Assembly (NCBI RefSeq): GCF_021233055.1
Contig: NZ_CP089538.1
Location: forward strand, 1,345,501-1,409,500
Length of the DNA: 64,000 nt
Direction of reading: 5' to 3'
From: Spirosoma oryzicola
Lineage (GTDB): Bacteria; Bacteroidota; Bacteroidia; Cytophagales; Spirosomataceae
The notes below the pieces were generated by a model. That model was not told the origin of the DNA, did not search any database, and saw only the letters and a program-made list of their open reading frames with translations. Positions 43,907 to 52,397 of the stretch are shown here, piece after piece. Made by a program: the position numbers and the translations under genes. How positions within the stretch are numbered: the stretch's first letter is position 1; each line of letters opens with the position of its first letter.

Positions 43907-45526
43907 ATGCCTCGTCTCCTAATTCTCACCGTACTTGTACTTTTTGCGGGCTTATGGCTACCGGCTTCGGCCGGTACCGCGCCCGCATTTCACGCCCGTA
44001 TTCTGCTCATTCCGCTCGATGATCGTCCGCCCTGCCTTCAGTTTACGCAGCGTATGGGCCGCATTGGGGATGCCGAAGTTGTTACGCCACCGATGGAACT
44101 GCTCGGTCGATTTACCACACCCGGCCAATCCGAAAAAATAATAAGTTGGGTACAGCAGCAGGATCTAAAGTCATTCGATGCCGCCATCATAGCGCTCGAT
44201 ATGCTGGCCTACGGTGGCCTGGTTGGTTCGCGGGTGCACAATGTGTCGTTTGACGAAGCCATCAAGCGGCTGACTATTATGGCTGAACTGCACAAACGCG
44301 CACCGGCTTTAAAAATTTATGCGCAAAGTGTGGTGATGCGCCTGGCTCCGACTGCCGACCAGAAAAACGGGGCTTACCGCGAAAAACTAGCTCACTGGGC
44401 CGAAATTTCGGTAGCGACCGACGCCAAATCGAAAACAGAAACGGCCACGCTAGAGCGCGAGATTCCCGCCGAAGGGTTAGCCGATTACAAACAGGCCCGA
44501 TCGCGTAATCTGCGCATCAACAAACAGGCGATTGACCTGGTACGTCGCGGTGTTATCGATTACTTGTTGCTGACCCAGGACGATGCCAAACCGCAGGGCG
44601 TTCACATTGCCGACCGCGAAACGCTGATTGCCGAAACGAAGCGATTAAAATTGACCGACAAAATTGCTATCCAACCTGGTGCCGATGAGGTGTCGATGCT
44701 GCTACTGGCGCGGGCGCTGAACAAACACGCAAATTTCTCTCCGAAAGTTAAAGCGGTGTATTCGTCTGAGAAGGTAGGCAACACCGTCATGCCATTCGAA
44801 GATCGTCCGTTGCGCCAAACGGTGAGTTATCACATCAACGCAACCGGTTCGCAGGAGGTTGATCGTGAGCAGGATGCGGATGTGTTGTATTACGTCTATG
44901 CGTCCCGGTTCGAAACAGGGCGGGCCGAAAGCTTTGCCGACGAAATTGCCCAAAAGATCGGGTCAGGTAAGCACGTCATTGTCGCCGATGTCGATCCGAA
45001 AGGCGATGTGCAGGGGGGCGATACAACCTTCACGATGGCGCTCGAAAAACGCCATATACTGCCCGAACTAAGTGGTTATGCGTCCTGGAACACGGCGGGC
45101 AACACCATCGGGACCGCTTTGCCGCAGGGCGTCATTTTTACGCTGGCTCAGGCAAAACTTTTGAAACAGCCAGCGGCAGCGGGTCGTATCTGGTCGGCGC
45201 AGAACTGGTTTCTGATTCATCGGGTGCTGGACGACTATTATTTTCATAATTTGATCCGGGCGAAAGCCAATCAGTTTGCCCGGCAGGTGGGCCGGAGTTC
45301 GACGTTGATGAGTGACGAAACAACTCGGCAGGTCGAGGAATACAGCCTGAACCTGCTGCGTCAATCGTTCGATGAACTGGCGACTAACTTCGAGCAGAAG
45401 CGCCCTGGGAGCTACCAGCAAGTGGTTCGCTGTACCAAACCGACGAATCTACGCTTCAACCTACCGTGGAACCGCACCTTTGAAGCCCTGATCGACTTCG
45501 ACCTGTCTTGCTCTGTGACGCCCTGA
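43907..45526 (+). CDS. Exported DUF4127 protein
   Basis: Exported protein of 539 residues of unknown function. A signal peptide (LILTVLVLFAGLWLPASAG) is followed by the family motifs ILLIPLDDRPPCLQF near 35, AAIIALDMLAYGGLVGSR near 90, SVVMRLAPT near 140, YLLLTQDDAKPQG near 220, QPGADEVSMLLLAR near 260 and VIVADVDPKGDVQGGD near 355. The clustered Asp residues (LDDRPP, QDDA, DVDP) and the GADE motif suggest a metal-dependent enzyme. It is tightly linked to the epimerase and transporter genes and precedes SusC, so it probably acts on the same sugar in the periplasm. No activity is assigned here. Confidence 0.85.
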   Translation: MPRLLILTVLVLFAGLWLPASAGTAPAFHARILLIPLDDRPPCLQFTQRMGRIGDAEVVTPPMELLGRFTTPGQSEKIISWVQQQDLKSFDAAIIALDMLAYGGLVGSRVHNVSFDEAIKRLTIMAELHKRAPALKIYAQSVVMRLAPTADQKNGAYREKLAHWAEISVATDAKSKTETATLEREIPAEGLADYKQARSRNLRINKQAIDLVRRGVIDYLLLTQDDAKPQGVHIADRETLIAETKRLKLTDKIAIQPGADEVSMLLLARALNKHANFSPKVKAVYSSEKVGNTVMPFEDRPLRQTVSYHINATGSQEVDREQDADVLYYVYASRFETGRAESFADEIAQKIGSGKHVIVADVDPKGDVQGGDTTFTMALEKRHILPELSGYASWNTAGNTIGTALPQGVIFTLAQAKLLKQPAAAGRIWSAQNWFLIHRVLDDYYFHNLIRAKANQFARQVGRSSTLMSDETTRQVEEYSLNLLRQSFDELATNFEQKRPGSYQQVVRCTKPTNLRFNLPWNRTFEALIDFDLSCSVTP

Positions 45527-45690
45527 CGCATCAGTTATTGGGCTTGCCTATCTAGCTGCGACGGTCTCATTCAGTGAGATCGACCACTAGGGTACGTCCT
45601 TTATCTACCGTTGATTGTGCTGTTAGTCAACCAAAAACGATTGTCGTAGTCTACTTTCTTATTTCTTTTTAACGCCTAATCGATTCCTAT

Positions 45691-48600
45691 ATGCAAAACC
45701 TATTTACGCAGAAATGGCGCTTAAGCTGGCTACTGGCTTTGCTGATCACGCTGTGCCAACAGGCTTATGTGTCTGCCCAGAGCCAGGTAATTCGGGGAAA
45801 AGTTACGGATGGTAACGGAGCCGTTTTGCCGGGGGTGACCGTGGTGGTGAAGAACACAACGATGGGCACAACGACCGATGCCGATGGGCGCTATACCCTT
45901 CGCCTGAACGAGCAGAGCGGTACGCTGGTGTTCTCGTTCATGGGTACCGTGGGCAAGGAAGTTCCGTTCAACGGAGCCGGTGAGTACGACGTTTCGCTGG
46001 CGGAGGATACCAAAACGCTGAACGAAGTAGTCGTTGTCGGGTACGGCACGCAGAAAAAAGTAAACCTAACGGGCTCGGTGGCCGTCATCGAAAGCAAATC
46101 ACTGACCAATCGGCAGGTTGGCTCTACTTCGCTGGCGTTGCAGGGAGCCGCACCCGGCGTAACGATCACCCAGCAATCCGGCGCACCGGGTGGCGATGCC
46201 GGATCAATTCGGATTCGGGGTGTCGGGTCGATCAATGCCGGGCAAAACCCGTTGATTCTGGTCGATAACGTAGAGATGAGCTTGGATGCCATCGACCCAA
46301 ATAACATTGCCAGTATTTCGATCCTGAAAGATGCCGCAGCCGCAGCCGTGTACGGATCGCGGGCGGCCAACGGGGTGGTGCTGGTGACGACTAAACGGGG
46401 CGCGAAAGGGGTCAACGTGAGCTACAACGCCTACGCGCTCAAACAGACGCCAACTGATCTTCCCCAGAAAGTGAACGGCCTGGAGCACATGAAATACTGG
46501 GATGTTGCCCAGGCAAACAGTGGTTTGCCCGCTGCGTTTACCCAACAGATAGCCGCCTACGAAGCAAGCGGTCCTAATAACCTGACGCTTTTCAATACCG
46601 ACTGGAAAAAGCTGGTGCTGACCAACAACGGCCTGATGCAGAACCATAACCTGAACGTGTCGGTCGGTGGGGAGCGGGTCAAACTGTTTGCATCGGGTAG
46701 TTTTCTGGATCAGAACGGCTTGACCGCCAACACGAAATACAAGCGGATGGACCTGCGCTTCAACACGGACGTAGCCATTACCAATAAGCTGTCGGCGTCG
46801 ATGGATTTAGTGCTGAACAAGTCGAACCGCTTATGGCCGGGGCAGAACACTCCGCAGTACATCATCCGGGAAATGCTCGGCTTTCCGGCCATTACACCCG
46901 GTCGGTACGATACGGGGCAGTGGGGCGAAGGCTGGTCCAATGCTAACCCCGCAGCGCAGGCACAGGACGGTGGTTTCAGCCGGAACCTGACGGATTCGCA
47001 GATCATCAAAGGCACGCTGACCTATACCCCAATTCCGGGTCTGGAGTTGCTCGCCACCTACAGTTCAAATTACTACACGACCCGCAACCGGCAATTCACC
47101 GACCAGTATGACATTTATAACGCCGATGTAGCCAACAATACAATGGTGTTTGCGCGTCCCTGGCCAGCGTTGAATTCCCTGAGCGACAACTATTCGCAGA
47201 ACTTTCAGAACCTGTTCCGGGCGCAGGCTACCTACAACAAGTCGTACGGCAAACACGGCTTTACGCTGCTGGGTGGTTTCAGTACGGAAGATTTTAAAAC
47301 CTCGTTCGTTAACACGTTTCGCCAGAACCTGCTATCGCCCGACAGACCGTATCTGGACAGTGGCGATCAACTGGGCCAGACGCTAAGCGGTGGCGAAAGC
47401 CGGTTCTCGATGGTATCGGTCTACGGTCGATTGAATTACAACTACGATGAAAAATACCTGCTGGAAGTAAACGGTCGCTGGGACGCTTCATCGCGGTTCC
47501 GGGAAAGCAACTGGTGGCAGCTATTCCCGTCGGTGTCGGCGGGCTGGCGGCTTTCGCAGGAGAAATTCTGGTCGGGGCTGAACAACGTCGTCAACGAAGC
47601 CAAGATTCGGGCGTCGTATGGGTCGCTGGGTAACCAGAACCTCATCCGAACTATAAACGGTGTTCAAACCACGGATTATTACCCGACGTATTCGCTGTTC
47701 AATTCGGGCACGGCTTACAACTATTACTTCAACAATACCGTCAATCCCGGCTACGCGCTGACAACGGCGGCTAACCCGAATATCCGCTGGGAAACGTCGA
47801 AGATTCTGGACATTGGCGGAGACTTTAGCTTTCTGCGCAACCGCCTGAACGTAACCGCTGATTTCTTCCAGCGCGACATTGTGGATATGCTGCAACTTGT
47901 GCCGGTACCTTCATACGTCGGGCTAACGGCTCCGTTCGTCAACTCGGGTTCGATGCGTAACATGGGTTGGGAATTGGGAATCGGCTGGCGCGACAAGATT
48001 AATGATTTCAGCTATCAGGTGCAGTTGAATGCGTCGGATGTGAAAAACACGCTGCTCAACAATGGTGGTAAAGCGATTATCAACGGGGCTACGATTCAGC
48101 AGGAAGGTTACGCGCTCGATTCGTACTACGGCTACATCGCGGATGGGTTGTTTCAAAGTGCCGAAGAGGTGAAAAATGCACCGTTTCAGTACGGTAACTC
48201 GGCTGCGGGTGATATCCGTTACCGCGACATCAGCGGTCCAAACGGCGTTCCCGATAACAAAATCGACAGCTACGACCGGACGATTCTGGGCAATTATTTT
48301 CCGCGCTACGAATACAGCCTGAACCTGTCGGCGCAGTACAAAGGCTTCGATTTTACGGCGTTCTTCCAGGGGGTTGGTAAGAAAGACAACTACCTGTCGG
48401 GCACTGCGGCTCAGCCGTTCTATTCGTCTAATTTCCAGGGAACTATGTTCGAGTACCAGAAAGATTACTGGTCGCCCGACAACACGGGCGCGGCTTATCC
48501 CCGGCTGACGGTCAACAGTATTCCGAACAATTACGTGGCGTCGTCTTTCTGGGTACGGTCGGCGGCTTACCTGCGCCTGAAAAATGTGGTAGTCGGTTAC

Positions 48601-48783
48601 ACGCTGCCTACCGCCCTGACTACCAAAGCGAAAATCAAGTCGGCACGCGTGTACGTGAGTGGTCAGAACCTGCTTACGTGGACGAATTTCTTTCCCGGCT
48701 TCGATCCCGAACAACGCGATACGGGTGGCGAATTTTACCCGATCATGAAAACGTACACCGTTGGTCTGAACATCAATTTCTAA
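45691..48783 (+). CDS. SusC/RagA-family TonB-dependent outer-membrane receptor
   Basis: TonB-dependent importer of 1030 residues. Signal peptide (LSWLLALLITLCQQAYVSAQ), carboxypeptidase-like repeat (IRGKVTDGNGAVLPGVTV, GTTTDADGRYTL), LNEVVVVGYGTQKKVNLTGSV signature near 115, plug motifs IRIRGVGSINAGQNPLILVDNV and ANGVVLVTTKRG, barrel ending VGLNINF. No STN domain. It starts 164 bases after DUF4127, a gap with only a weak hairpin (45564-45585), and is followed after 4 bases by its SusD. Predicted cargo: the N-acetylhexosamine glycan handled by the locus. Confidence 0.95.
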   Translation: MQNLFTQKWRLSWLLALLITLCQQAYVSAQSQVIRGKVTDGNGAVLPGVTVVVKNTTMGTTTDADGRYTLRLNEQSGTLVFSFMGTVGKEVPFNGAGEYDVSLAEDTKTLNEVVVVGYGTQKKVNLTGSVAVIESKSLTNRQVGSTSLALQGAAPGVTITQQSGAPGGDAGSIRIRGVGSINAGQNPLILVDNVEMSLDAIDPNNIASISILKDAAAAAVYGSRAANGVVLVTTKRGAKGVNVSYNAYALKQTPTDLPQKVNGLEHMKYWDVAQANSGLPAAFTQQIAAYEASGPNNLTLFNTDWKKLVLTNNGLMQNHNLNVSVGGERVKLFASGSFLDQNGLTANTKYKRMDLRFNTDVAITNKLSASMDLVLNKSNRLWPGQNTPQYIIREMLGFPAITPGRYDTGQWGEGWSNANPAAQAQDGGFSRNLTDSQIIKGTLTYTPIPGLELLATYSSNYYTTRNRQFTDQYDIYNADVANNTMVFARPWPALNSLSDNYSQNFQNLFRAQATYNKSYGKHGFTLLGGFSTEDFKTSFVNTFRQNLLSPDRPYLDSGDQLGQTLSGGESRFSMVSVYGRLNYNYDEKYLLEVNGRWDASSRFRESNWWQLFPSVSAGWRLSQEKFWSGLNNVVNEAKIRASYGSLGNQNLIRTINGVQTTDYYPTYSLFNSGTAYNYYFNNTVNPGYALTTAANPNIRWETSKILDIGGDFSFLRNRLNVTADFFQRDIVDMLQLVPVPSYVGLTAPFVNSGSMRNMGWELGIGWRDKINDFSYQVQLNASDVKNTLLNNGGKAIINGATIQQEGYALDSYYGYIADGLFQSAEEVKNAPFQYGNSAAGDIRYRDISGPNGVPDNKIDSYDRTILGNYFPRYEYSLNLSAQYKGFDFTAFFQGVGKKDNYLSGTAAQPFYSSNFQGTMFEYQKDYWSPDNTGAAYPRLTVNSIPNNYVASSFWVRSAAYLRLKNVVVGYTLPTALTTKAKIKSARVYVSGQNLLTWTNFFPGFDPEQRDTGGEFYPIMKTYTVGLNINF

Positions 48784-48787
48784 AGAC

Positions 48788-50482
48788 ATGAAAAAAAGAT
48801 TCCTGTATATAGCGAGCTTATGCCTGTCGATGACCTTGTTTTCGGGCTGTAAAGAGTATCTGGAACAGGCTCCCCTCGATGCGCCGGCTACTGGTCAGTT
48901 TTTCAACAGCCAGACTGAAATGAATGCGGCCCTCAACGCGGTCTATAAATCGGCGTACTGGAACACCGGCAACACGCCCTACCAGTCGATCATGGATGGC
49001 TGGACGGACATTGCGCTGCTGCGGGCCGTGGACCTGGGCGAAGGTAATTTCGACGTCTATAACGCGCACCCGAAAAACATCTGGACGCTGGCGTACACCA
49101 CCGTTCAACGGGCCAATACCATGCTGGATGGGATGACCGTCGGCAAAAGCACCGTTCCGGCGGCTACCTACAATCGACTCGAAGCCGAAGCGCGGGTCCT
49201 GCGGGCCTATGCCTATTTTTACCTGACGTTTATGTTTGGCGATGTGCCGCTGATCACAAAACCGTTGTTGCCTGCTGAGTTTTATTCGCAGACGCGCGCT
49301 CCGCAGGCTGACGTGATTAAGTTCATCTACAGCGAATTGGATGCGGCTATTCCGGTACTAGCCTGGGCTCCTGCCGATCAGGGACGGATGAGCAAGGCGG
49401 TGGCGCTGGGTTTCAAAGCCCGCACGGCCCTCTACAACAAAGAGTATCAGGTAGCCGCCGATGCCGCCAAGCAAATCATCGACGGCGCTGGTTTGGGACT
49501 GAATCCGAATTTCGGCGATCTGTTCACCCGCGCCGGTCAGACGACCAACGCCGGGAAAGAAATCATGTACCAGATCCTATACTCCGACGCGGATGCCAGT
49601 GCGATCAACTACGTACCGCTGGGTAGTATATCGCGGGCGGCAGGTGGGCAGTCGGGGCGGTTTCCGCAGCAACGGCTGGTCGATATGTTCGAAGCAAAAG
49701 ACGGCAAACGGATCGACGAATCTGCTGTGTACAATCCAGCGACGCCGAGCAAAAACCGCGATCTTCGGTTAAAATACACCGTAGCGCTTCCCGGCGACAC
49801 CATTTCGATGAACCTGAGAACGCTGGTTTATGACATCTACAAGAACACAACGTCGTTCAGAAATGCCAGCGGAGTATGGGCAACCAGCACCAACGCCGAT
49901 TTCGACAACGCATTCGGACCCGCCAAAAGTGGTGTTGGCTTGCTCCACGCCAAATACACGATGACCGCTGAAGACGCGTTTACGGCGCGGGTTGGTTTTA
50001 TCATGATGCGCTACGCCGAAATTCTGCTGATGTACGCCGAAGCTAAAATTGAACTAAATCAGATCGACGATTCGGTTATCAATGCGCTGAACCTGGTTCG
50101 GCGACGGGCGGGGCAACCAGTCGTAGAAACAACGATTCAGAAAGATCAGAACAAACTTCGGCAGTTGGTGCGCCGGGAGCGCGTGGCCGAGCTGGCGATG
50201 GAAGGCTTTCGCTGGTTCGATATTCGCCGGTGGGGGATTGCCGAAGTCGTGATGCCGCAGCAGGTGATGGGTATTGCCAAAGATCCTACGAAAGTACCGG
50301 CAATTCCTTCGTTCAAAACCAGCGCGGTCCACGATCTGAACAACATTCCGGTGTATACGGGTAGTGAAAGCCTGCGGTTGGTTCGCGAGAATCGTTTCTG
50401 GTACGCAAAGCTTACCTTACTGCCGGTTCCGCAGGCCGAGCGCGACATCAATAACCTGCTGACTCAAAACCCCGGCTGGTAA
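48788..50482 (+). CDS. SusD/RagB-family outer-membrane lipoprotein
   Basis: Surface glycan-binding partner of the preceding SusC (4-base gap). Lipobox LFSGC with Cys at residue 21; SusD-like N-terminal region (YLEQAPLDAPATGQFFNS, AYTTVQRANTMLDGM, VLRAYAYFYLTFMFGDVPLIT); C-terminal RagB/SusD region with MMRYAEILLMYAEAKIELNQ, LNLVRRRAGQP, RRERVAELAMEGFRWFDIRRWG and the ending PVPQAERDINNLLTQNPGW. 564 residues is normal. It is followed by the exported FAD oxidoreductase gene after 46 bases. Confidence 0.95.
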   Translation: MKKRFLYIASLCLSMTLFSGCKEYLEQAPLDAPATGQFFNSQTEMNAALNAVYKSAYWNTGNTPYQSIMDGWTDIALLRAVDLGEGNFDVYNAHPKNIWTLAYTTVQRANTMLDGMTVGKSTVPAATYNRLEAEARVLRAYAYFYLTFMFGDVPLITKPLLPAEFYSQTRAPQADVIKFIYSELDAAIPVLAWAPADQGRMSKAVALGFKARTALYNKEYQVAADAAKQIIDGAGLGLNPNFGDLFTRAGQTTNAGKEIMYQILYSDADASAINYVPLGSISRAAGGQSGRFPQQRLVDMFEAKDGKRIDESAVYNPATPSKNRDLRLKYTVALPGDTISMNLRTLVYDIYKNTTSFRNASGVWATSTNADFDNAFGPAKSGVGLLHAKYTMTAEDAFTARVGFIMMRYAEILLMYAEAKIELNQIDDSVINALNLVRRRAGQPVVETTIQKDQNKLRQLVRRERVAELAMEGFRWFDIRRWGIAEVVMPQQVMGIAKDPTKVPAIPSFKTSAVHDLNNIPVYTGSESLRLVRENRFWYAKLTLLPVPQAERDINNLLTQNPGW

Positions 50483-50528
50483 GCGACGCGTTACTTAGCC
50501 GCGCTGTATTACATTGAATGAATGACGA

Positions 50529-52253
50529 ATGAATCGACGGAATTTTATTGAACGTTTATCAGTCGGTGGTGGGGTTGCTTTGGCGGCTCCATTGCCGACT
50601 TTTGCGGCAACTGCTCAACCGCTTGCGGGGCCGACGTTTTTTCAGAGCGGTCAGGCCGAGCGCAAGGCCGATCTGGTTATTGCCGGGGGCGGACTGGGGG
50701 GGTGTGCGGCTGCTTTAGCGGCTTTACGGAACAACCTAACTGTTATCTTGACCGAAGAAACGGACTGGATTGGTGGGCAACTAACGCAGCAGGGCGTCCC
50801 CCCCGACGAACACCCCTGGATTGAAACCCACGGCGCGACCCGGCTCTACCGAGATTTTCGAACCGCCGTTCGGAGCTACTATCGCCAACATTACCCACTG
50901 ACCGAAGCCGCCAAAAACCAGCCATACCTAAATCCGGGCGACGGAACGGTGTCTAAACTCTGCCACGAACCGCGCGTGGCGCTGGCCGTTCTGGAACAAT
51001 TGCTGGCTCCGTACCGTAGTTCGGGGCGGTTGACGGTGCTACTCGATCATAAAATTGCGGGGGCCGATGTGCGTGGTGATACGGTTCGCGCCCTGAAAGC
51101 CGTCAGCCAGCGCAGTGGGAATGAAATCATCTTATCGGCCCCGTATTTCGTCGATGCTACGGAACTGGGCGATTTGCTTCCGATGACGGGTACGGAGTTT
51201 GTAACCGGAGCCGAATCGCGCCTGGAAACACGCGAATTGCATGCACCCGAAAAAGCCGACCCAGATAACTGTCAGGCGTTTACGATGTGCTTCGCGATGG
51301 ACTATGTGCCGGGTGCTAATCACGTGATCGATAAGCCAAAAGAGTACGATTTCTGGCGCAGCTATTCGCCCAAGGTCACGCCCGCCTGGTCGGGTAAACT
51401 ACTCGATCTGGCGTATTCGAACCCCAAAACGCTGGAGCCGAAAGCGTTGGGTTTTCATCCCGAAGGCATCAGCATGGGCGATAAGCTGAATCTGTGGAAC
51501 TACCGCCGGATCATCAGCAAAGCCAACTTTAAACCAGGAACCTACGCGGGAGACATCACAAACGTCAACTGGCCTCAGAACGATTATTCGTTGGGCAACC
51601 TGATCGGAGCCAGCGACAAAGATTTTAAAAAGCACGTCGAGCGGGCGAAACAGCTAAGCCTGTCGCTGCTCTACTGGCTACAAACCGAAGCACCCCGCCC
51701 CGATGGTGGGCAGGGGTGGGCTGGCCTGCGACTGCGGGGCGACCTGATGGGTACCGAAGATGGGCTGGCCAAGTACCCGTACATCCGCGAATCCCGGCGG
51801 ATCAAGGCCGTATTTACGGTCTTGGAAGAGCATGTCGGAGCCGAAAACCGGGCGCTGGTGACGGGTAAACAGTCGGGTAATACAGCCGCTGATTTTCACG
51901 ATAGCGTCGGGGTTGGCTACTACCATATCGATTTGCACCCGAGCACGGGTGGTAATAACTACATCGATTTCGGGTCGTTGCCGTTCCAGATTCCGCTGGG
52001 TGCGCTGTTGCCCAAACGAATGAACAACCTGCTTCCGGCCAACAAAAATATTGGCACCACGCATATCACTAACGGCTGTTACCGACTGCACCCGGTTGAG
52101 TGGAGCATCGGCGAAGCGGTCGGGTCGCTGGTCGCGTATTCCCTCGACAAAAAAGTGATGCCGCGTGCCGTTCGGGAGAAAGAAACGCTTCTCAGCGGCT
52201 TTCAACAACTGATCCGCTCGCAGGGAATTGAAACGCACTGGCCTAAACCGTAA
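50529..52253 (+). CDS. Tat-exported FAD-dependent oxidoreductase
   Basis: Flavoprotein of 574 residues predicted to act in the periplasm. A twin-arginine signal (NRRNFIERLSVGGGVALAAPL) is followed by the FAD-binding loop DLVIAGGGLGGCAAALAALR near 48-67, EETDWIGGQLTQQG near 77 and the second FAD strand YFVDATELGDLLP near 208, as in the FAD_oxidored family (PF12831). The C-terminal part contains NIGTTHITNGCYRLHPVEWSIGEA near 515, the usual FAD-end motif of this family. Cofactor folding before export fits Tat use. Position between SusD and GH20 suggests oxidation of the imported glycan, but no activity is known for this subgroup. Confidence 0.87.
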   Translation: MNRRNFIERLSVGGGVALAAPLPTFAATAQPLAGPTFFQSGQAERKADLVIAGGGLGGCAAALAALRNNLTVILTEETDWIGGQLTQQGVPPDEHPWIETHGATRLYRDFRTAVRSYYRQHYPLTEAAKNQPYLNPGDGTVSKLCHEPRVALAVLEQLLAPYRSSGRLTVLLDHKIAGADVRGDTVRALKAVSQRSGNEIILSAPYFVDATELGDLLPMTGTEFVTGAESRLETRELHAPEKADPDNCQAFTMCFAMDYVPGANHVIDKPKEYDFWRSYSPKVTPAWSGKLLDLAYSNPKTLEPKALGFHPEGISMGDKLNLWNYRRIISKANFKPGTYAGDITNVNWPQNDYSLGNLIGASDKDFKKHVERAKQLSLSLLYWLQTEAPRPDGGQGWAGLRLRGDLMGTEDGLAKYPYIRESRRIKAVFTVLEEHVGAENRALVTGKQSGNTAADFHDSVGVGYYHIDLHPSTGGNNYIDFGSLPFQIPLGALLPKRMNNLLPANKNIGTTHITNGCYRLHPVEWSIGEAVGSLVAYSLDKKVMPRAVREKETLLSGFQQLIRSQGIETHWPKP

Positions 52254-52275
52254 GGCTCGTTTATTGTCTGAGTTT

Positions 52276-52381
52276 CGACAGGATTTACGGGATTGACAGG
52301 ATGAAAAGGATTTATTTTTTCTGGGGTATCCACCGTAACTGATACACAGAAAAAATCCTGTCAATCCTGTGAATCCTGTCG
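52276..52381. repeat. GACAGGATT-type inverted repeat, third unit
   Basis: CGACAGGATT (52276-52285) is inverted at 52372-52381 and GATTGACAGGAT (52291-52302) at 52355-52366, giving a long imperfect hairpin with about a 50-base loop. It fills the 144-base gap between the FAD oxidoreductase and GH20 genes. Same unit as at 29352-29499. Confidence 0.7.
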
Positions 52382-52397
52382 AAAAACGTAATTGAAC

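Noticed and set aside
45564..45585. Terminator between DUF4127 and SusC
   Set aside because: The 8-base stem with one G-T pair has no T run; too weak to claim that the operon ends there.
47923..48789. 288-codon minus-strand frame opposite the fourth SusC
   Set aside because: Shadow of the SusC reading frame; low-complexity basic translation and no start context.
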